DNA from: Mycolicibacterium sp. TY81
Lineage (GTDB): Bacteria; Actinomycetota; Actinomycetes; Mycobacteriales; Mycobacteriaceae
Length of the DNA stretch: 64,000 nucleotides
Direction: 5' to 3'
NCBI RefSeq assembly: GCF_018326285.1
Contig: NZ_AP023362.1
Span: 2,170,001-2,234,000 of the forward strand
How positions within the stretch are numbered: position 1 is the first letter of the stretch; every line of letters begins with the position of its first letter. Made by a program: the position numbers and the translations under genes. Positions 34,598-44,646 of the stretch are shown here, piece after piece. Below the pieces are notes generated by a model. That model saw only the letters and a list, made by a program, of their open reading frames with translations, searched no databases and was not told the DNA's origin.

Positions 34598-35266
34598 ATG
34601 AGCGTCAACAACGCAGCACCCCGCCGGGGGCGGCCGCCGCGTGTCGACCAGAGTGCCATTGCCGCAGCGGTTTTGGAGATCGGCACCGAGAACGCCACCA
34701 TGCGCCGGGTCGCCGAGCATCTCGGTATCAGCCTGCCGGGGCTCTACCATCACGTGAAAAACCAGCACGACCTGCTGCGCCTGGCCACCGTCAGTGCCCT
34801 GACGAACTCACCGCCGCCGCGGTACACCGGCGGACACTGGGCGACCTGGCTCCGCGACTATGCGTCCTACATCCGGTCGGTGCTGGCCGCCGAACCCGCG
34901 CTGGTGGAGAAGTTCGTCAGTGGTGCGGTCGGCCATGACGTCGAGATGGAGTACACCGCCGATGCAGTGGAAGCGCTTGCCGCGCAAGGTTTGTCGCCGA
35001 GCGACGCCCTCGCGGTATGGGCATCGGTGAGTACCATGGCAGTCGGCAGTGTCACCGAGGCCCATCGCGAATACCTGTACTCCGAGAGCGGGCAGCCATG
35101 GTTGGCCCGGATTCTCGCGCTCACCGCCAAACGTTCACCGTCGGAGTTTCCCACGTTGCGTGCCATCGCGAAATCGGGTGACGACCCGTTCGGTGACGAG
35201 GCCTTCCAGCATCGAATCACGTTGCTGCTGACCGGTATCGCCGCGCATTACGGACTGCCCCTCTAG
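34598..35266 (+). CDS. TetR-family regulator, stop codon in an IS target duplication
   Basis: 222-residue TetR protein. HTH at about residues 17-60 (VDQSAIAAAVLEIGTENATMRRVAEHLGISLPGLYHHVKNQHDLLRLATV); the C-terminal domain resembles TetR_C_11-like folds. AGGAGA precedes the ATG. The final TAG (35264-35266) is part of CTAG, the 4-bp target duplication of the adjacent IS element. The protein therefore still terminates normally, although any further C-terminal residues of the ancestral gene cannot be excluded. It is divergent from the MDR oxidoreductase, its likely target. Confidence 0.85.
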   Translation: MSVNNAAPRRGRPPRVDQSAIAAAVLEIGTENATMRRVAEHLGISLPGLYHHVKNQHDLLRLATVSALTNSPPPRYTGGHWATWLRDYASYIRSVLAAEPALVEKFVSGAVGHDVEMEYTADAVEALAAQGLSPSDALAVWASVSTMAVGSVTEAHREYLYSESGQPWLARILALTAKRSPSEFPTLRAIAKSGDDPFGDEAFQHRITLLLTGIAAHYGLPL

Positions 35267-37036
35267 GAGTCTGCTGAATTAATCGGTGTGGCGGCCGGGG
35301 TTGACCTGGGATTTCGCTGATAATTGGTGGGTGCAGGGTCGCTCTGATGATCAGCGTGAGTTGTTGGATGCCGAATCGGTTGCCGGGCATCTTCTGAAGC
35401 CCGACAGCGTGTTTGCGTTCCTGGCCGCTCATCGCCACGAGCTGTTCCCGGAGGAGATGTTCGCTGATCTGTTCCCGTCACGGCGGGGGCGACCCAGCGT
35501 GCCGGCCGAGGTGATGGCCTCGGTGATCACGCTGCAGGCCCTGCACGGGCTCTCCGACAACGAGACGGTGGATGCGGTCACCTTCGATCTGCGGTGGAAA
35601 GCCGCGTGCGGGCTGCCGGTCACCGCGCCGGCGTTTCACTCCACCACGCTGACGTACTGGCGGCGCCGGCTGGCGGCCTCTGATCGCCCTAACCGGATCT
35701 TCGAGGCGGTCAGAACGGTGGTCGCGCAGACCGCGGTACTGGCGGGCAAGACTCGGCGGGCATTGGATTCCACGGTCCTCGATGACGCGGTGGCCACCCA
35801 GGGACACCGTGACCCAGTTGATCGCCGCGATCCGCCGCGTGGGCCGCGACGTCCCCGGCGCCGCCGAGGTGATCGAGACTCATTGCACGGCACACAATTA
35901 CCACGACCCGGGTAAGCCCGGCGATCGCCTGGAACGACAAGGCTGCCCGCGATCAGCTCATCGACGCCCTGGTTACTGACGCGCATCGGGTCCTGGGGCA
36001 TCTGCCCGAGCAGGAGCTGGGACCGCGGGCCGCTGAGGCGGTGGCGCTGTTGGCGTTGATCGCCGGGCAGGATGTCGAACCGGTCGAAGGCTCTGATGGC
36101 ACCGACGGGCAGTGGCGCATCGCCCAGAACGTTGCTCCGGATCGGGTCGTCTCGACCGTGGATCCTGATGCCCGCCACGCCCATAAGACGGTGCACCGGC
36201 GGCAGGACGGCTTCAAGGCCCATATCGCGATCGAACCCGATACCGGGATCATCACCGACTGCGCTCTGACCAAAGCCAGTGGCCCGGATAACCACGAAGC
36301 CGTCGTCGGGCTGGCCCTGCTGCAGGAGGAGCCGGCCGGGGTGCGGGTGCTCGGTGATTCGGCCTACGGCACCGGCGCGGCCCGCGCCACCCTCGCCGAA
36401 CTCAAGCATGTCGCGGTGATCAAACCGCTGCCGTTGCGGGCCCCGGTGCCCGGCGGGTTCACCAGCGATGACTTCGCTATCGATTTCGATGCCCGCACCG
36501 TGACCTGCCCGGCTGGGCACACCGTCAATATCGCACCTAAAGGTGGCGCGAGATTTGAGAAGCATTGCCGCACTTGCCCATTACGGGCCCAGTGCACCAC
36601 CGCGTCACGGGGACGCAACCTCACTATCAGCGAGCATGAACCGCTGCTACGTGCCGCCCGCGCAGCAGCGCGCACTCCCCGGTGGCGGGACGAGTACCGC
36701 CAACACCGGCCCATGGTGGAACGCTCCATCGCCTGGCTGACCCGCGGCAACCGCAAAGTCCGCTACCGCGGCGCCATCAAAAAACGACCACTGGCTGCAC
36801 CACCGCGCCGCCGCCCTCAACTTGCGCCGGCTGATCACCCTCGGCCTGACCCACACCGGCACCCACTGGGCCATCGCCTGACACGACCGGGCATTGCCAC
36901 CCGCGGCACCAGATGCCACGCTCAATGCGGCGGGGTGACCCTCGAATTGTCGACCCTCGGGTCTGACTCACAACACACACGCGCCACAGAGCGCCTTGAG
37001 GCACCCCGCCCCAAAACCGCCTTATTCAGCAGGCTC
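35267..37036 (+). mobile_element. IS1182-family-like element with CTAG target duplication
   Basis: About 1770 bp bounded by related inverted repeats, GAGTCTGCTGAAT at the left and GAGCCTGCTGAAT (complement of 37024-37036) at the right. CTAG is present on both sides (35263-35266 and 37037-37040). The encoded transposase has the N-terminal DUF772-type and C-terminal DDE domains of the IS1182 group but is broken by several frameshifts, so the copy cannot move by itself. Confidence 0.75.
35286..36881 (+). pseudogene. IS1182-type transposase, multiple frameshifts
   Basis: Frame 1 (35286 to about 35810) encodes the N-terminal domain (HRHELFPEEMFADLFPSRRGRPS, TLQALHGLSDNETVDAVTFDLRWKAACGLP). Frame 2 (about 35810-35910) continues with TVTQLIAAIRRVGRDVPGA. 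Frame 3 (about 35910-36780) encodes AIAWNDKAARDQLIDALVTD, DPDARHAHKTVHRRQDGFKAHIAIEPDTGI, LGDSAYGTGAARATLAEL, CRTCPLRAQC and MVERSIAWLTRGNRKVRYRG. After a run of six A near 36779 the frame changes again to HWLHHRAAALNLRRLITLGL, ending at 36881. At least three single-base changes therefore break it. Confidence 0.82.
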
Positions 37037-37040
37037 CTAG

Positions 37041-37104
37041 CGCCGAAACGGCACTCCAGCAGAGCAAGTCTCGTGAACTTGTCTGTCGGAATGCCGTTTC
37101 GGCG
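37041..37104. terminator. Long hairpin between the IS and gap
   Basis: Arms 37041-37057 (CGCCGAAACGGCACTCC) and 37088-37104 (complement matches 16 of 17) surround a 30-bp loop. The hairpin begins directly at the IS boundary and ends 10 bp before the GAPDH stop codon, so it is probably the terminator of the leftward gap gene. Confidence 0.5.
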
Positions 37105-37113
37105 GAAGGTGGA

Positions 37114-38598
37114 TCAGCTGCGCGGGTACGTCGGGTATTCGATACCCGAAAGGAACTGCACGACACGAACAACCTGGCACGAGTAGCCGAATTCGTTGTC
37201 GTACCAGCAGTACAGGATCGCCTGATCGCCGTCGACGATGGCGGCGTTGGCGTCGATGATCGACGCCGCACGCGAACCGATGAAGTCGCTCGACACGGCG
37301 TCGGTCGCCGCGGTGTAGTCGAGGTTGCGGCTCAGCGGACCCGACAGCGACGTCTCACGCAGGTGCGTGAGCACCTCATCCTTCGTCGTCTCCTTCTTGA
37401 GCTGCAGGCTCAGGATGGCGATCGACACGTCGGGGGTAGGAACGCGGATCGAGTTACCCGTGATCTTGGCCTTGAGCTCCGGCAGCGCCTTGGCGACGGC
37501 TGAGGCGGCACCGGTCTCGGTGATGGTCAGGTTCAGCGGCGCGGAACGGCCACGACGGTCGGCCTTGTGGTAGTTGTCCAGCAGATTCTGGTCGTTGGTG
37601 AACGAGTGGACCGTCTCGACGTGACCACGGATGATGCCGAACTTCTCGTCCATCGCCTTGAGCGGCGGCACGATCGCGTTGGTGGTGCACGACGCACACG
37701 AGAAGATCTGCTGGTTGACGTCCTGGCCCAGGTGGTTGACGCCGTGCACGATGTTCGGCACATCGCCCTTGCCCGGTGCGGTGAGGACGACCTTCGAGAT
37801 GCCCGGACGCAGGTGCTGCTCGAGGCCGGCGCGGTCGCGCCACTTGCCGGTGTTGTCAATCAGGATGGCGTCGCTGATGCCGTACTGGGTGTAGTCGACC
37901 TCGGACGGGTCATTCGCGTAGATGAACTTGATGACGTTGCCATTGGCGATGAGGAGGTTGTTCTCCTTGTCGACCTTGATTGTGCCGTTGAAGTGCCCGT
38001 GGACCGAGTCGCGGCGCAGCAGCGAAGCGCGCTTCTTCAGGTCGTCGGCGCCACCGCTGCGCACCACGACGGCCCGCAGGTTCAGGCCGTTGCCGCCACC
38101 GGCCTTCTCGACCAGCAGTCGGGCCACGAGGCGACCGATCCGGCCGAAGCCGTACAGCACCACGTCACGAGGGCCCTGCGGCTCGGCCTTGTTGTCGCCC
38201 GTGACGTCGGACAGTGCGTCGGCGACGAAGTCGGCTACCGAAAGGCCACGCTCGTCGGCGCGGTAGGCGTGCACCAGCAGGCCGAGGTCGATCTTGGCCG
38301 GACCCAGGTCCAGATTCGCCAGAGCCTCCAGGAACGGGAAGGTCTCGACCACCGAGAGCTCCTCGCCGGCGATCTGCCGGGCAAAGCGGTGGGTGCGCAG
38401 GATGCTGATCACCGACTTGTTCACCAGCGACCGGCTGTGCAGCAGGACGGTGACGCCGCGCGTGCGGTGCAAGGTGCCGACGATCGGAATCATCGCCTCC
38501 GCCAGGGCTTCCTGGGTGTTCCAATTGGCAAGTTCTGGTGTATTCAACTCATCTGTCCTACGGGTCGCTTGGCCGATCGCGCTGAGCAGCGCATTCAT
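37114..38598 (-). CDS. gap: Glyceraldehyde-3-phosphate dehydrogenase with N-terminal extension
   Basis: 494-residue GAPDH. An N-terminal extension of about 140 residues (ANWNTQEALAEAMIPIVGTLHRTRGVTVLLHSRSLVNKSVISILRTHRFAR) precedes the catalytic core. The core starts at VVLYGFGRIGRLVARLL and contains the active-site SCASCTTNAIVPPLK, the HSFTNDQNLLDNYHKADRRGRSAPLN phosphate/NAD region and WYDNEFGYSCQVVRVV. This long form is known from gammaproteobacteria and some actinobacteria and is distinct from the glycolytic gap in the pgk-tpi operon. It therefore probably serves gluconeogenesis or a specialised role. It stands alone and is followed by a long hairpin. Confidence 0.88.
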   Translation of the reverse strand: MNALLSAIGQATRRTDELNTPELANWNTQEALAEAMIPIVGTLHRTRGVTVLLHSRSLVNKSVISILRTHRFARQIAGEELSVVETFPFLEALANLDLGPAKIDLGLLVHAYRADERGLSVADFVADALSDVTGDNKAEPQGPRDVVLYGFGRIGRLVARLLVEKAGGGNGLNLRAVVVRSGGADDLKKRASLLRRDSVHGHFNGTIKVDKENNLLIANGNVIKFIYANDPSEVDYTQYGISDAILIDNTGKWRDRAGLEQHLRPGISKVVLTAPGKGDVPNIVHGVNHLGQDVNQQIFSCASCTTNAIVPPLKAMDEKFGIIRGHVETVHSFTNDQNLLDNYHKADRRGRSAPLNLTITETGAASAVAKALPELKAKITGNSIRVPTPDVSIAILSLQLKKETTKDEVLTHLRETSLSGPLSRNLDYTAATDAVSSDFIGSRAASIIDANAAIVDGDQAILYCWYDNEFGYSCQVVRVVQFLSGIEYPTYPRS

Positions 38599-38707
38599 GT
38601 TAGCGATCGGTATTTCCGGCTCTGCAGGTCGTCCCGCTGGCAGGGCACGTAGGGGTTGACAGGCACGCCGGCCCGTGGGCCGAAACTGTGTCCCAGCAGG
38701 CGACTAC

Positions 38708-39910
38708 TCAGTGGATGGCCGGCTGAATCCTGCGCAGGATGGGCACCAAACCGATCAGTGCGACGACGTTCGCCACCACGATCAGCGCGATCGTGTAGGT
38801 GGGGGAGATGTCGTAGACCGCACCGAGCAGCCCACCGGCGATGAGCAACGCGATACCGCGCAACAAGGCGAGCCAGCCGAACGCCACAGCCCGGGTGTGC
38901 ACCGGGACCAGCTCGGTGACGACTGACTTCACGGTGGAGTCGAGGACTCCGTTGACGATGCCCCACACCGCAACGCCGATCCATACGAGGGTCCGGTCGC
39001 CGGTGAAGGCAATCGCGGACAACGCGGCGGCAATGGGCACCGCGACCAGAGTGACGGGCCCGCGCTTGTCGTAAACCCGACCCATCACGAGGCCGGCCGC
39101 ACCGTCGACCGCCATCGCAACCGCGAAGAGGACGGGGACCTGAGCGTCAGACAGCAGCCCGGTGCGTTGGGCGTGGAATGCGAGCAACGGGAACGAGGCG
39201 ACGCCGCACGACAGCACCCCGATCGTGATGACGTAGTGCCAGAACCGAGCGGGCAACCGCTTCGGTACCGCAGGGCTACCGGCGTCGGGTTCGGTTGCTT
39301 CCCGAATGGCCTCCTCTTCGTAGCTCCGCGGATCGGGAACGCGAAAGCGGAGCCAACCCAGCAGGATCAGTACGAGTACGCCCGGAACAATCAGTACTCC
39401 GAACGCCATCCGGTAGTCGCCGGCGTGAGCGCTCAACACCGCGGCCAGCAGCAGCGGCCCGGCGATGGCGCCGGTCTGGTCGAGGGCCTGGTGTACGCCG
39501 AAGGCGCTGCCGCGACCCGTGCTCGTCGACGCGTGCGACAGCAATGTGTCCTTGGCCGGCGAGCGGACCGCCTTGCCCAGGCGCTCGGTGCCATACAGCA
39601 GCAGCGCCGGTACGAGCGATCCTGTGACGCCGATCAACGGGACGCTCAGCACCGTCAGTGCGTAGCCGGTGATCGTCCAGCTCCAGTAGTGCTGGGTCCG
39701 GGCCACGGCATAGCCGGCGACAACCCGCAGCCCGTATCCGATGAATTCGCCTGCGCCGGCGACCAATCCGACGACGGCGGCGGACGCCCCGAGGGTGGCC
39801 AGATAGGGGCCGATGATGCTGCGTGCGCCTTCGTACACCATGTCGGCAAGCAGGCTCACCACGCCGAAGACGAGGACAAAGTGCCAGGGCTTGAGTGGTC
39901 GGCCGGTCAC
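38708..39910 (-). CDS. Major facilitator superfamily transporter
   Basis: 400-residue MFS permease with about 11-12 hydrophobic helices. The conserved loop between helices 2 and 3 resembles GYGLRVVAGYAVARTQ, and a later YDKRGPVTLVAVP carries the second-half motif. GTG 39910 is preferred because the frame upstream overlaps the promoter of the neighbouring gene and lacks membrane character. Substrate unknown; related proteins are drug or metabolite exporters. It is divergent from the 13E12-family gene. Confidence 0.85.
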   Translation of the reverse strand: MTGRPLKPWHFVLVFGVVSLLADMVYEGARSIIGPYLATLGASAAVVGLVAGAGEFIGYGLRVVAGYAVARTQHYWSWTITGYALTVLSVPLIGVTGSLVPALLLYGTERLGKAVRSPAKDTLLSHASTSTGRGSAFGVHQALDQTGAIAGPLLLAAVLSAHAGDYRMAFGVLIVPGVLVLILLGWLRFRVPDPRSYEEEAIREATEPDAGSPAVPKRLPARFWHYVITIGVLSCGVASFPLLAFHAQRTGLLSDAQVPVLFAVAMAVDGAAGLVMGRVYDKRGPVTLVAVPIAAALSAIAFTGDRTLVWIGVAVWGIVNGVLDSTVKSVVTELVPVHTRAVAFGWLALLRGIALLIAGGLLGAVYDISPTYTIALIVVANVVALIGLVPILRRIQPAIH

Positions 39911-39968
39911 GCACCGATTGTGCACGGGACCGAGGCGGAAGTGTCACCGATGTCCTGAGACATAACAC

Positions 39969-40012
39969 GTGACAATGGTCGGATCTGGCGGTAGACTCGA
40001 ACACATGTTCGA
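39969..40012 (+). promoter_or_regulatory. SOS (LexA) box and leaderless promoter of the 13E12 gene
   Basis: TCGAACACATGTTCGA (39997-40012) is a perfect mycobacterial LexA box (TCGAAC-N4-GTTCGA) with the start ATG (40005-40007) inside it. GTGACA (39969-39974) and TAGACT (39992-39997) form a promoter with 17-bp spacing whose expected start site is at or next to the A of the ATG, implying a leaderless transcript. LexA bound here would cover the start site. LexA control of 13E12-family genes is known in Mycobacterium tuberculosis. Confidence 0.82.
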
Positions 40013-41852
40013 ACATTCTGGTATCGGGGCCGGCGGTGTGCCGGTCCACGATGCCGGCGTGGTCGACTTGATGATCCACTTCGCGCGGGTGGAAAACCAG
40101 TGCGCTGCGGGCCGGCTGACAGCCGTCGCCGACCTGGTGGCGCTGCGGGTCGATGACCAGGATGGCCGGCAGTGGTGGGCCTGCGATGGCTGGGACGCCG
40201 CGGTCGCCGAAGTCGGGGCGGCGCTGGGGATCGGGAAGCGCGAGGCGTCGGGGCAGTTGTCGATCGCGGTGGCGTTGCGGTTCCGGCTACCTCGGGTGGC
40301 GGCGGTGTTCGCCGACGGTGGAGTCTCGGCGCGGACGGTCGGGGCGATCTGCTGGCGTACTCGTCTGGTCGAGGACCCCAACACGCTGGCGGTGATCGAC
40401 GCCGCGCTCGCGGGAGCACTGTCGGAGTGGGCGGGGTTGTCGCGCAAGAAGATCGAGAAGAAGATCGACGGTTGGGTGCAGAAGTTCGACCCCGCCGCAG
40501 TCCTGAAAGTCCGCTCAGCAGCGCGCCGCCGTGGGGTCGGGGTGGGCAAGCCTGATGACGAGACCGGCGTGGCCTCGATCTGGGGTGCACTCCTGGCTAC
40601 TGATGCCGAACTGCTGGATCGGGTGCTCACGGAGATGGCCCGGCAGGTTTGCGACCAGGATCCGCGTACGTTCGGGCAGCGCCGCGCTGACGCCCTGGGA
40701 GTCCTGGCAGCACGCGGGGACCTACTGGCCTGCCAGTGCGGCAATTCCGACTGCCCGGCGGCTGGGCCTGATGCGCGGGCGACGGCGGTGATGATTCATG
40801 TGCTGACCAATGGGCTGCCGGCGCCGGTGCCTGACCCGCTGCTCAGCGGGGACCCGGCCGCGCCGCTGGTGCCCACGCCGGCCCCGTCTGCGCCGGAGCC
40901 GGTCTTCACGCCCCAACCTGATCGCGCGCCTGAGCCGGTCTTCGCACCTGCACCCGCGCCAGCAGCCGAGCCGGCGAACGACATGGCGTCGACGCCCATG
41001 CCTATGTCCGACCCTGCGCCGGTGGCCGATTCGCGGGCCGCCGAAACCCTGGCGCCTGTTGCGTTCGAACCAGCCAGCGACAGCACGTCCACACCGGTGG
41101 CCGACGCGGCGCCCACGCCGGCGACCGCGCCGGTGCGGGCGCCGGTCGGTTATGTCCTCGGCGGCGGCGTGATCCCGCCGACAGTGTTGGCGGACCTTGT
41201 CGCCCGGGGCGCGAAGGTCCGTTCGGTCGCCTCCGCCGCCGACCTGGATGAGGTGCCGCGATACCGGCCGTCGGCCGCGATGGATGAGTTCGTGCGGATG
41301 CGGGCGATGACGTGCATGTTCCCGGGCTGCGATCACCCGGCCACCGCCTCCGATATCGACCACACGGTGCCGTGGCCGGCCGGTCCCACCCATCCGGGCA
41401 ACCTGAACCCCAAGTGCCGCAAACACCACTTACTGAAAACGTTCTACGGCGGCCCCGACGGCTGGCAGGACCGTCAACAACCCGACGGCACCATCGTGTG
41501 GACCGCACCGACCGGGCACACCTACATCAGCGTGCCCGAAAGCCGAATCCTGTTCCCCCGCACGATCACCGACACGCCACTGCCCAATCCACCACCAGAG
41601 ACCGTTGGTCTGGACACCGCCACGGCTCCCGGCCGGAGCATCATGATGCCCATCCGCCGCCGCACCCGCGCACAAGACCAGGCGCAGCGCAATGCCTACG
41701 AACGCGCCCTCAACCAAGCCGACATCGACGCACAAGAGGCCGCCCGGGAAGCCTTCGCCCGCCAACGCAGAGAACGAGAAGAATGGGAGGCGGCAGAAGC
41801 CGCAGCAGCCGCCGAATCCGCAGGGCAACAGGACATCCCACCCCCGCGGTGA
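40005..41852 (+). CDS. 13E12-repeat family protein (DUF222 and HNH endonuclease domains)
   Basis: 615 residues. An N-terminal DUF222 domain (about residues 1-270) starts with MFEHSGIGAGG and includes LVALRVDDQDG, AALGIGKREASGQLSIAVALRFRLPRVAAVFADGGVSARTVGAICWRT. A long Pro/Ala-rich linker follows (about residues 275-390, with repeated PEPVFxP units). The C-terminal HNH domain is MTCMFPGCDHPATASDIDHTVPWPAGPTHPGNLNPKCRKHHLLKTF, with the H, N and H positions intact. A charged tail (RQRREREEWEAAEAAAAAE) ends the protein. These multicopy mycobacterial proteins are suspected nucleases linked to repeats; here transcription is probably SOS-induced from an overlapping LexA box. Confidence 0.9.
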   Translation: MFEHSGIGAGGVPVHDAGVVDLMIHFARVENQCAAGRLTAVADLVALRVDDQDGRQWWACDGWDAAVAEVGAALGIGKREASGQLSIAVALRFRLPRVAAVFADGGVSARTVGAICWRTRLVEDPNTLAVIDAALAGALSEWAGLSRKKIEKKIDGWVQKFDPAAVLKVRSAARRRGVGVGKPDDETGVASIWGALLATDAELLDRVLTEMARQVCDQDPRTFGQRRADALGVLAARGDLLACQCGNSDCPAAGPDARATAVMIHVLTNGLPAPVPDPLLSGDPAAPLVPTPAPSAPEPVFTPQPDRAPEPVFAPAPAPAAEPANDMASTPMPMSDPAPVADSRAAETLAPVAFEPASDSTSTPVADAAPTPATAPVRAPVGYVLGGGVIPPTVLADLVARGAKVRSVASAADLDEVPRYRPSAAMDEFVRMRAMTCMFPGCDHPATASDIDHTVPWPAGPTHPGNLNPKCRKHHLLKTFYGGPDGWQDRQQPDGTIVWTAPTGHTYISVPESRILFPRTITDTPLPNPPPETVGLDTATAPGRSIMMPIRRRTRAQDQAQRNAYERALNQADIDAQEAAREAFARQRREREEWEAAEAAAAAESAGQQDIPPPR

Positions 41853-41861
41853 ATCAGATGG

Positions 41862-42317
41862 CTAGTGTGCGTGGTCGAACAGCACCAAGGTGTCGGCCAG
41901 GTTGCCGTCCACGAAGTAGGCGCGGCAGGTGAAGGGGTCGTGAATCGTGCCGCCGGCTTCGGCCTTGGCGTCGATCGTCCCCGACACGTTCCACACCGTA
42001 ATGCGGCTGCGGTCAACGCCTTTCAGCGGTTTGTCCATCATCAGCGGAAACATGTCCTGTCCATCCGTCTCCAGCGCGCCGGCAACCGACCGAACGCCGG
42101 AAAGTTGGGCTGAATCGGGCGATGCCAATTGCTTGCGCACGTCGGCCTGGCATCTGTCGCGGGCGACGTCTTGCGCAGCACGCGGCTCCGGACCCATGAG
42201 GCCGAAACCGCGGGTTTTCACGCCGATCACCGCGAGGACCGCCAGCGTCAGCACACACACTGCCGCGATGATGAGGAGCCGGCGCGCACGACGACGCTCT
42301 CCGTGGTCAGCTGTCAT
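41862..42317 (-). CDS. Single-span membrane-anchored hypothetical protein
   Basis: 151 residues with a basic cytoplasmic start ([13 protein letters not shown]), a membrane helix at about residues 14-34 (LLIIAAVCVLTLAVLAVIGV) and an exported domain with cysteines (DRCQADVRKQLASPDSAQLSGVRS; FTCRAYFVDGNLADTLVLFDH). The exported part resembles small mycobacterial proteins of unknown role that monitor or modify the envelope; no specific function is assignable. Its ATG overlaps the stop of the preceding DKNYY lipoprotein gene (ATGA), so the two are translationally coupled. Confidence 0.7.
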   Translation of the reverse strand: MTADHGERRRARRLLIIAAVCVLTLAVLAVIGVKTRGFGLMGPEPRAAQDVARDRCQADVRKQLASPDSAQLSGVRSVAGALETDGQDMFPLMMDKPLKGVDRSRITVWNVSGTIDAKAEAGGTIHDPFTCRAYFVDGNLADTLVLFDHAH

Positions 42318-43093
42318 GGCCCGAACGTAACCTGCGTCGCGTCGCACCCGGTCACAGGCTTGCCGGATGGGAAGTCATGCGGGTCGACGTTCGGGATGAC
42401 GGTGTCCCAGCGGTACGCGTGTTGCGCATCGGCGGCGCACCCTTCGTTGGCGGTGTCGTACAGCACCCGGAACGTATGTGGGTTGGCGCCCACGATAGCC
42501 CGGTCCTGGTAGTAGGCACGCTGATCATCGACGGCGTAATTGAACACGCTGTCGTTGAGGCGACGGAAAGTCGCCGCGTTCGCCCCGGCGATCGCCTCGC
42601 AGCGGTAGTAGGCGGTGTGAATGTCCTTGGCATAGTCCAGGTTTCGGTCGTCGGGGGAGAATCGCAGGATCTCGAAGTGCGCTGGGTCGTCCGAAATCTC
42701 GCGGTCCTTGCAATAGACACTCCGACCGTCTTTTGCCAGATCGCTGTTGATCGGCACGAAATGGTCGGGGTCGTTGCTGAGGGGCAGAGTGCCGGCCCAG
42801 ATGTGGTTGCGGTCCTTGGCCCAGCCGTAATTCAGCCAGTCGAATGTGGCGGCATCGGCACCGGGGATCTGAGCCCCTCGGTAGTAGGCGTGCGACTTGT
42901 CCCGTGCGTAGCCGCTCGAGAGTTTGTGGAAGGACTCGGCGTCAGCGCCTGCCACCACCCGGGGTGACGAGTCGATGCCGGCGGTCCAATAGACCTTGCC
43001 GTCCTCGACGTAGTACCCGCCGACGACCTTGGGACTGCACGCACCGACGAGTGCGGACGCGGCGATGCACAGCACGGCAGCCAACCGACGCAT
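42314..43093 (-). CDS. DKNYY-family lipoprotein
   Basis: 259 residues. A lipoprotein signal peptide ([19 protein letters not shown], lipobox LVGAC) is followed by repeated DKNYY-type units: [85 protein letters not shown] and [23 protein letters not shown]. The repeats are of unknown function but occur in secreted or periplasmic proteins. It is the first gene of a two-gene operon with the downstream membrane protein and is divergent from sdaA. Confidence 0.82.
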   Translation of the reverse strand: MRRLAAVLCIAASALVGACSPKVVGGYYVEDGKVYWTAGIDSSPRVVAGADAESFHKLSSGYARDKSHAYYRGAQIPGADAATFDWLNYGWAKDRNHIWAGTLPLSNDPDHFVPINSDLAKDGRSVYCKDREISDDPAHFEILRFSPDDRNLDYAKDIHTAYYRCEAIAGANAATFRRLNDSVFNYAVDDQRAYYQDRAIVGANPHTFRVLYDTANEGCAADAQHAYRWDTVIPNVDPHDFPSGKPVTGCDATQVTFGP

Positions 43094-43262
43094 GTCGACC
43101 CCTTTCGATGAACGTCCACCATCTCCCGTGGCAGAGCGTCCGGCCGGGATCACGCTACTCGCGGTGTGCCTTCGTCGACGACGATCAATGTCGGCGACCG
43201 AGTCTCGTCGCTGGCGCTTCTGCGTACGCTGGCGAACAGTTCCCGCTCAATCTGGAGTTGTC

Positions 43263-44639
43263 ATGACGATCAGCGTGTTCGATCTGTTTTCCATCGGGAT
43301 CGGGCCGTCGAGTTCACACACCGTCGGGCCGATGCGAGCCGCCGGCATGTTCGTCGACGAACTCAACGCGCGCAATGTGGTCGACCGGGTCGTCGATGTC
43401 CACGTCGACCTGTACGGGTCGCTGGCTGCCACGGGCGGCGGCCACGGCACCATGCCGGCGATTCTGCTCGGTCTGGAGGGCTACCGGCCTGACACCATCG
43501 AGACCGATGAGATGGAACGGCGGCTGGCGGTCATCCGGGCTGAAGGGAAGATCCGGCTCGGTGGCCGAATCGTGCTTGCCCTCACCGAATCCGATATCGC
43601 TCTGCACCCGACGCAGCAAATCGACCGTCACCCCAACGCGATGACGGTCACGGCGACCTCTGCGGACGGCGGGGTGCTGTACCGAGAAACGTACTTCTCG
43701 GTCGGCGGTGGCTTTGTCCTCACCGAGGAGGCCATGGCCGCCTCACCCGAAAGCACCAGCGAGACCGCCGCTTTCACGTCGGCAGCCGAACTGCTGGCCC
43801 TCACCGACCGTGAGCGCATCTCCATCAGTGATGCGATGATGGCGCAGGAGTCCGCGACCCGCACCGAGGCAGAGGTGCGCGAGCGTCTGCTGCACATCCG
43901 TGACGTGATGGTCGCCTGCGCGACCAACGGGATGTCGCGCGACGGCTACCTGCCCGGCAACCTGCGGGTCCGTCGCCGGGCCAAGGACTGGTTCGTGCGG
44001 CTCAATGCCGAAGACCCGCAGCGGGATCCGGCGTTCGCCGAGGATTGGGTGAATCTGGTGGCGCTGGCGGTCAACGAGGAGAACGCCTCGGGCGGACGCG
44101 TCGTCACGGCTCCGACGAACGGCGCCGCGGGCATCATTCCGGCCGTGCTGCACTATGCCTTGCACTACACGGCGGCGGGTAAGGCCGACCCCGATGACGC
44201 GACGGTTCGATTCCTGCTGACCGCCGGAGCCATCGGGTCGCTGTACAAGGAACGCGCATCCATCTCGGGCGCTGAGGTCGGTTGTCAGGGCGAGGTCGGA
44301 TCCGCGGCCTCCATGGCGGCGGGCGGCCTCGCGGAAATTCTCGGTGGCACAACGCAACAGGTCGAGAACGCTGCCGAGATCGCCATGGAACACAGCTTGG
44401 GGCTGACGTGTGATCCGATCGGCGGCCTTGTCCAGATCCCCTGTATCGAACGCAACGCCATCTCCGCGGGCAAGGCCATCAACGCCGCACGCATGGCGCT
44501 GCGAGGTGACGGCACCCATCGGGTCAGCCTCGACCAGGTCATCGAAACCATGCGCGCCACGGGCATGGACATGAGCTCCAAGTACAAAGAAACCTCGACT
44601 GGCGGCCTCGCAGTGACCGTCAATGTCGTCGAATGCTGA
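43263..44639 (+). CDS. sdaA: L-serine ammonia-lyase (iron-sulfur type)
   Basis: 458-residue single-chain L-serine dehydratase that converts L-serine to pyruvate and ammonia. The N-terminal beta domain begins [23 protein letters not shown], with [14 protein letters not shown] and the central [30 protein letters not shown]. The three cysteines that bind the [4Fe-4S] cluster are in [17 protein letters not shown] and IPCIERNAI. Length is as expected. It is followed 7 bp later by a Gfo/Idh/MocA-family gene, so the two may be co-transcribed. Confidence 0.94.
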   Translation: MTISVFDLFSIGIGPSSSHTVGPMRAAGMFVDELNARNVVDRVVDVHVDLYGSLAATGGGHGTMPAILLGLEGYRPDTIETDEMERRLAVIRAEGKIRLGGRIVLALTESDIALHPTQQIDRHPNAMTVTATSADGGVLYRETYFSVGGGFVLTEEAMAASPESTSETAAFTSAAELLALTDRERISISDAMMAQESATRTEAEVRERLLHIRDVMVACATNGMSRDGYLPGNLRVRRRAKDWFVRLNAEDPQRDPAFAEDWVNLVALAVNEENASGGRVVTAPTNGAAGIIPAVLHYALHYTAAGKADPDDATVRFLLTAGAIGSLYKERASISGAEVGCQGEVGSAASMAAGGLAEILGGTTQQVENAAEIAMEHSLGLTCDPIGGLVQIPCIERNAISAGKAINAARMALRGDGTHRVSLDQVIETMRATGMDMSSKYKETSTGGLAVTVNVVEC

Positions 44640-44646
44640 GCCGTTG

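Noticed and set aside
36543..37186. Extension of the IS1182 frame into the region past 36800
   Set aside because: The conserved transposase end is in another frame after the six-A run; the extension crosses the IS end and has no family similarity.
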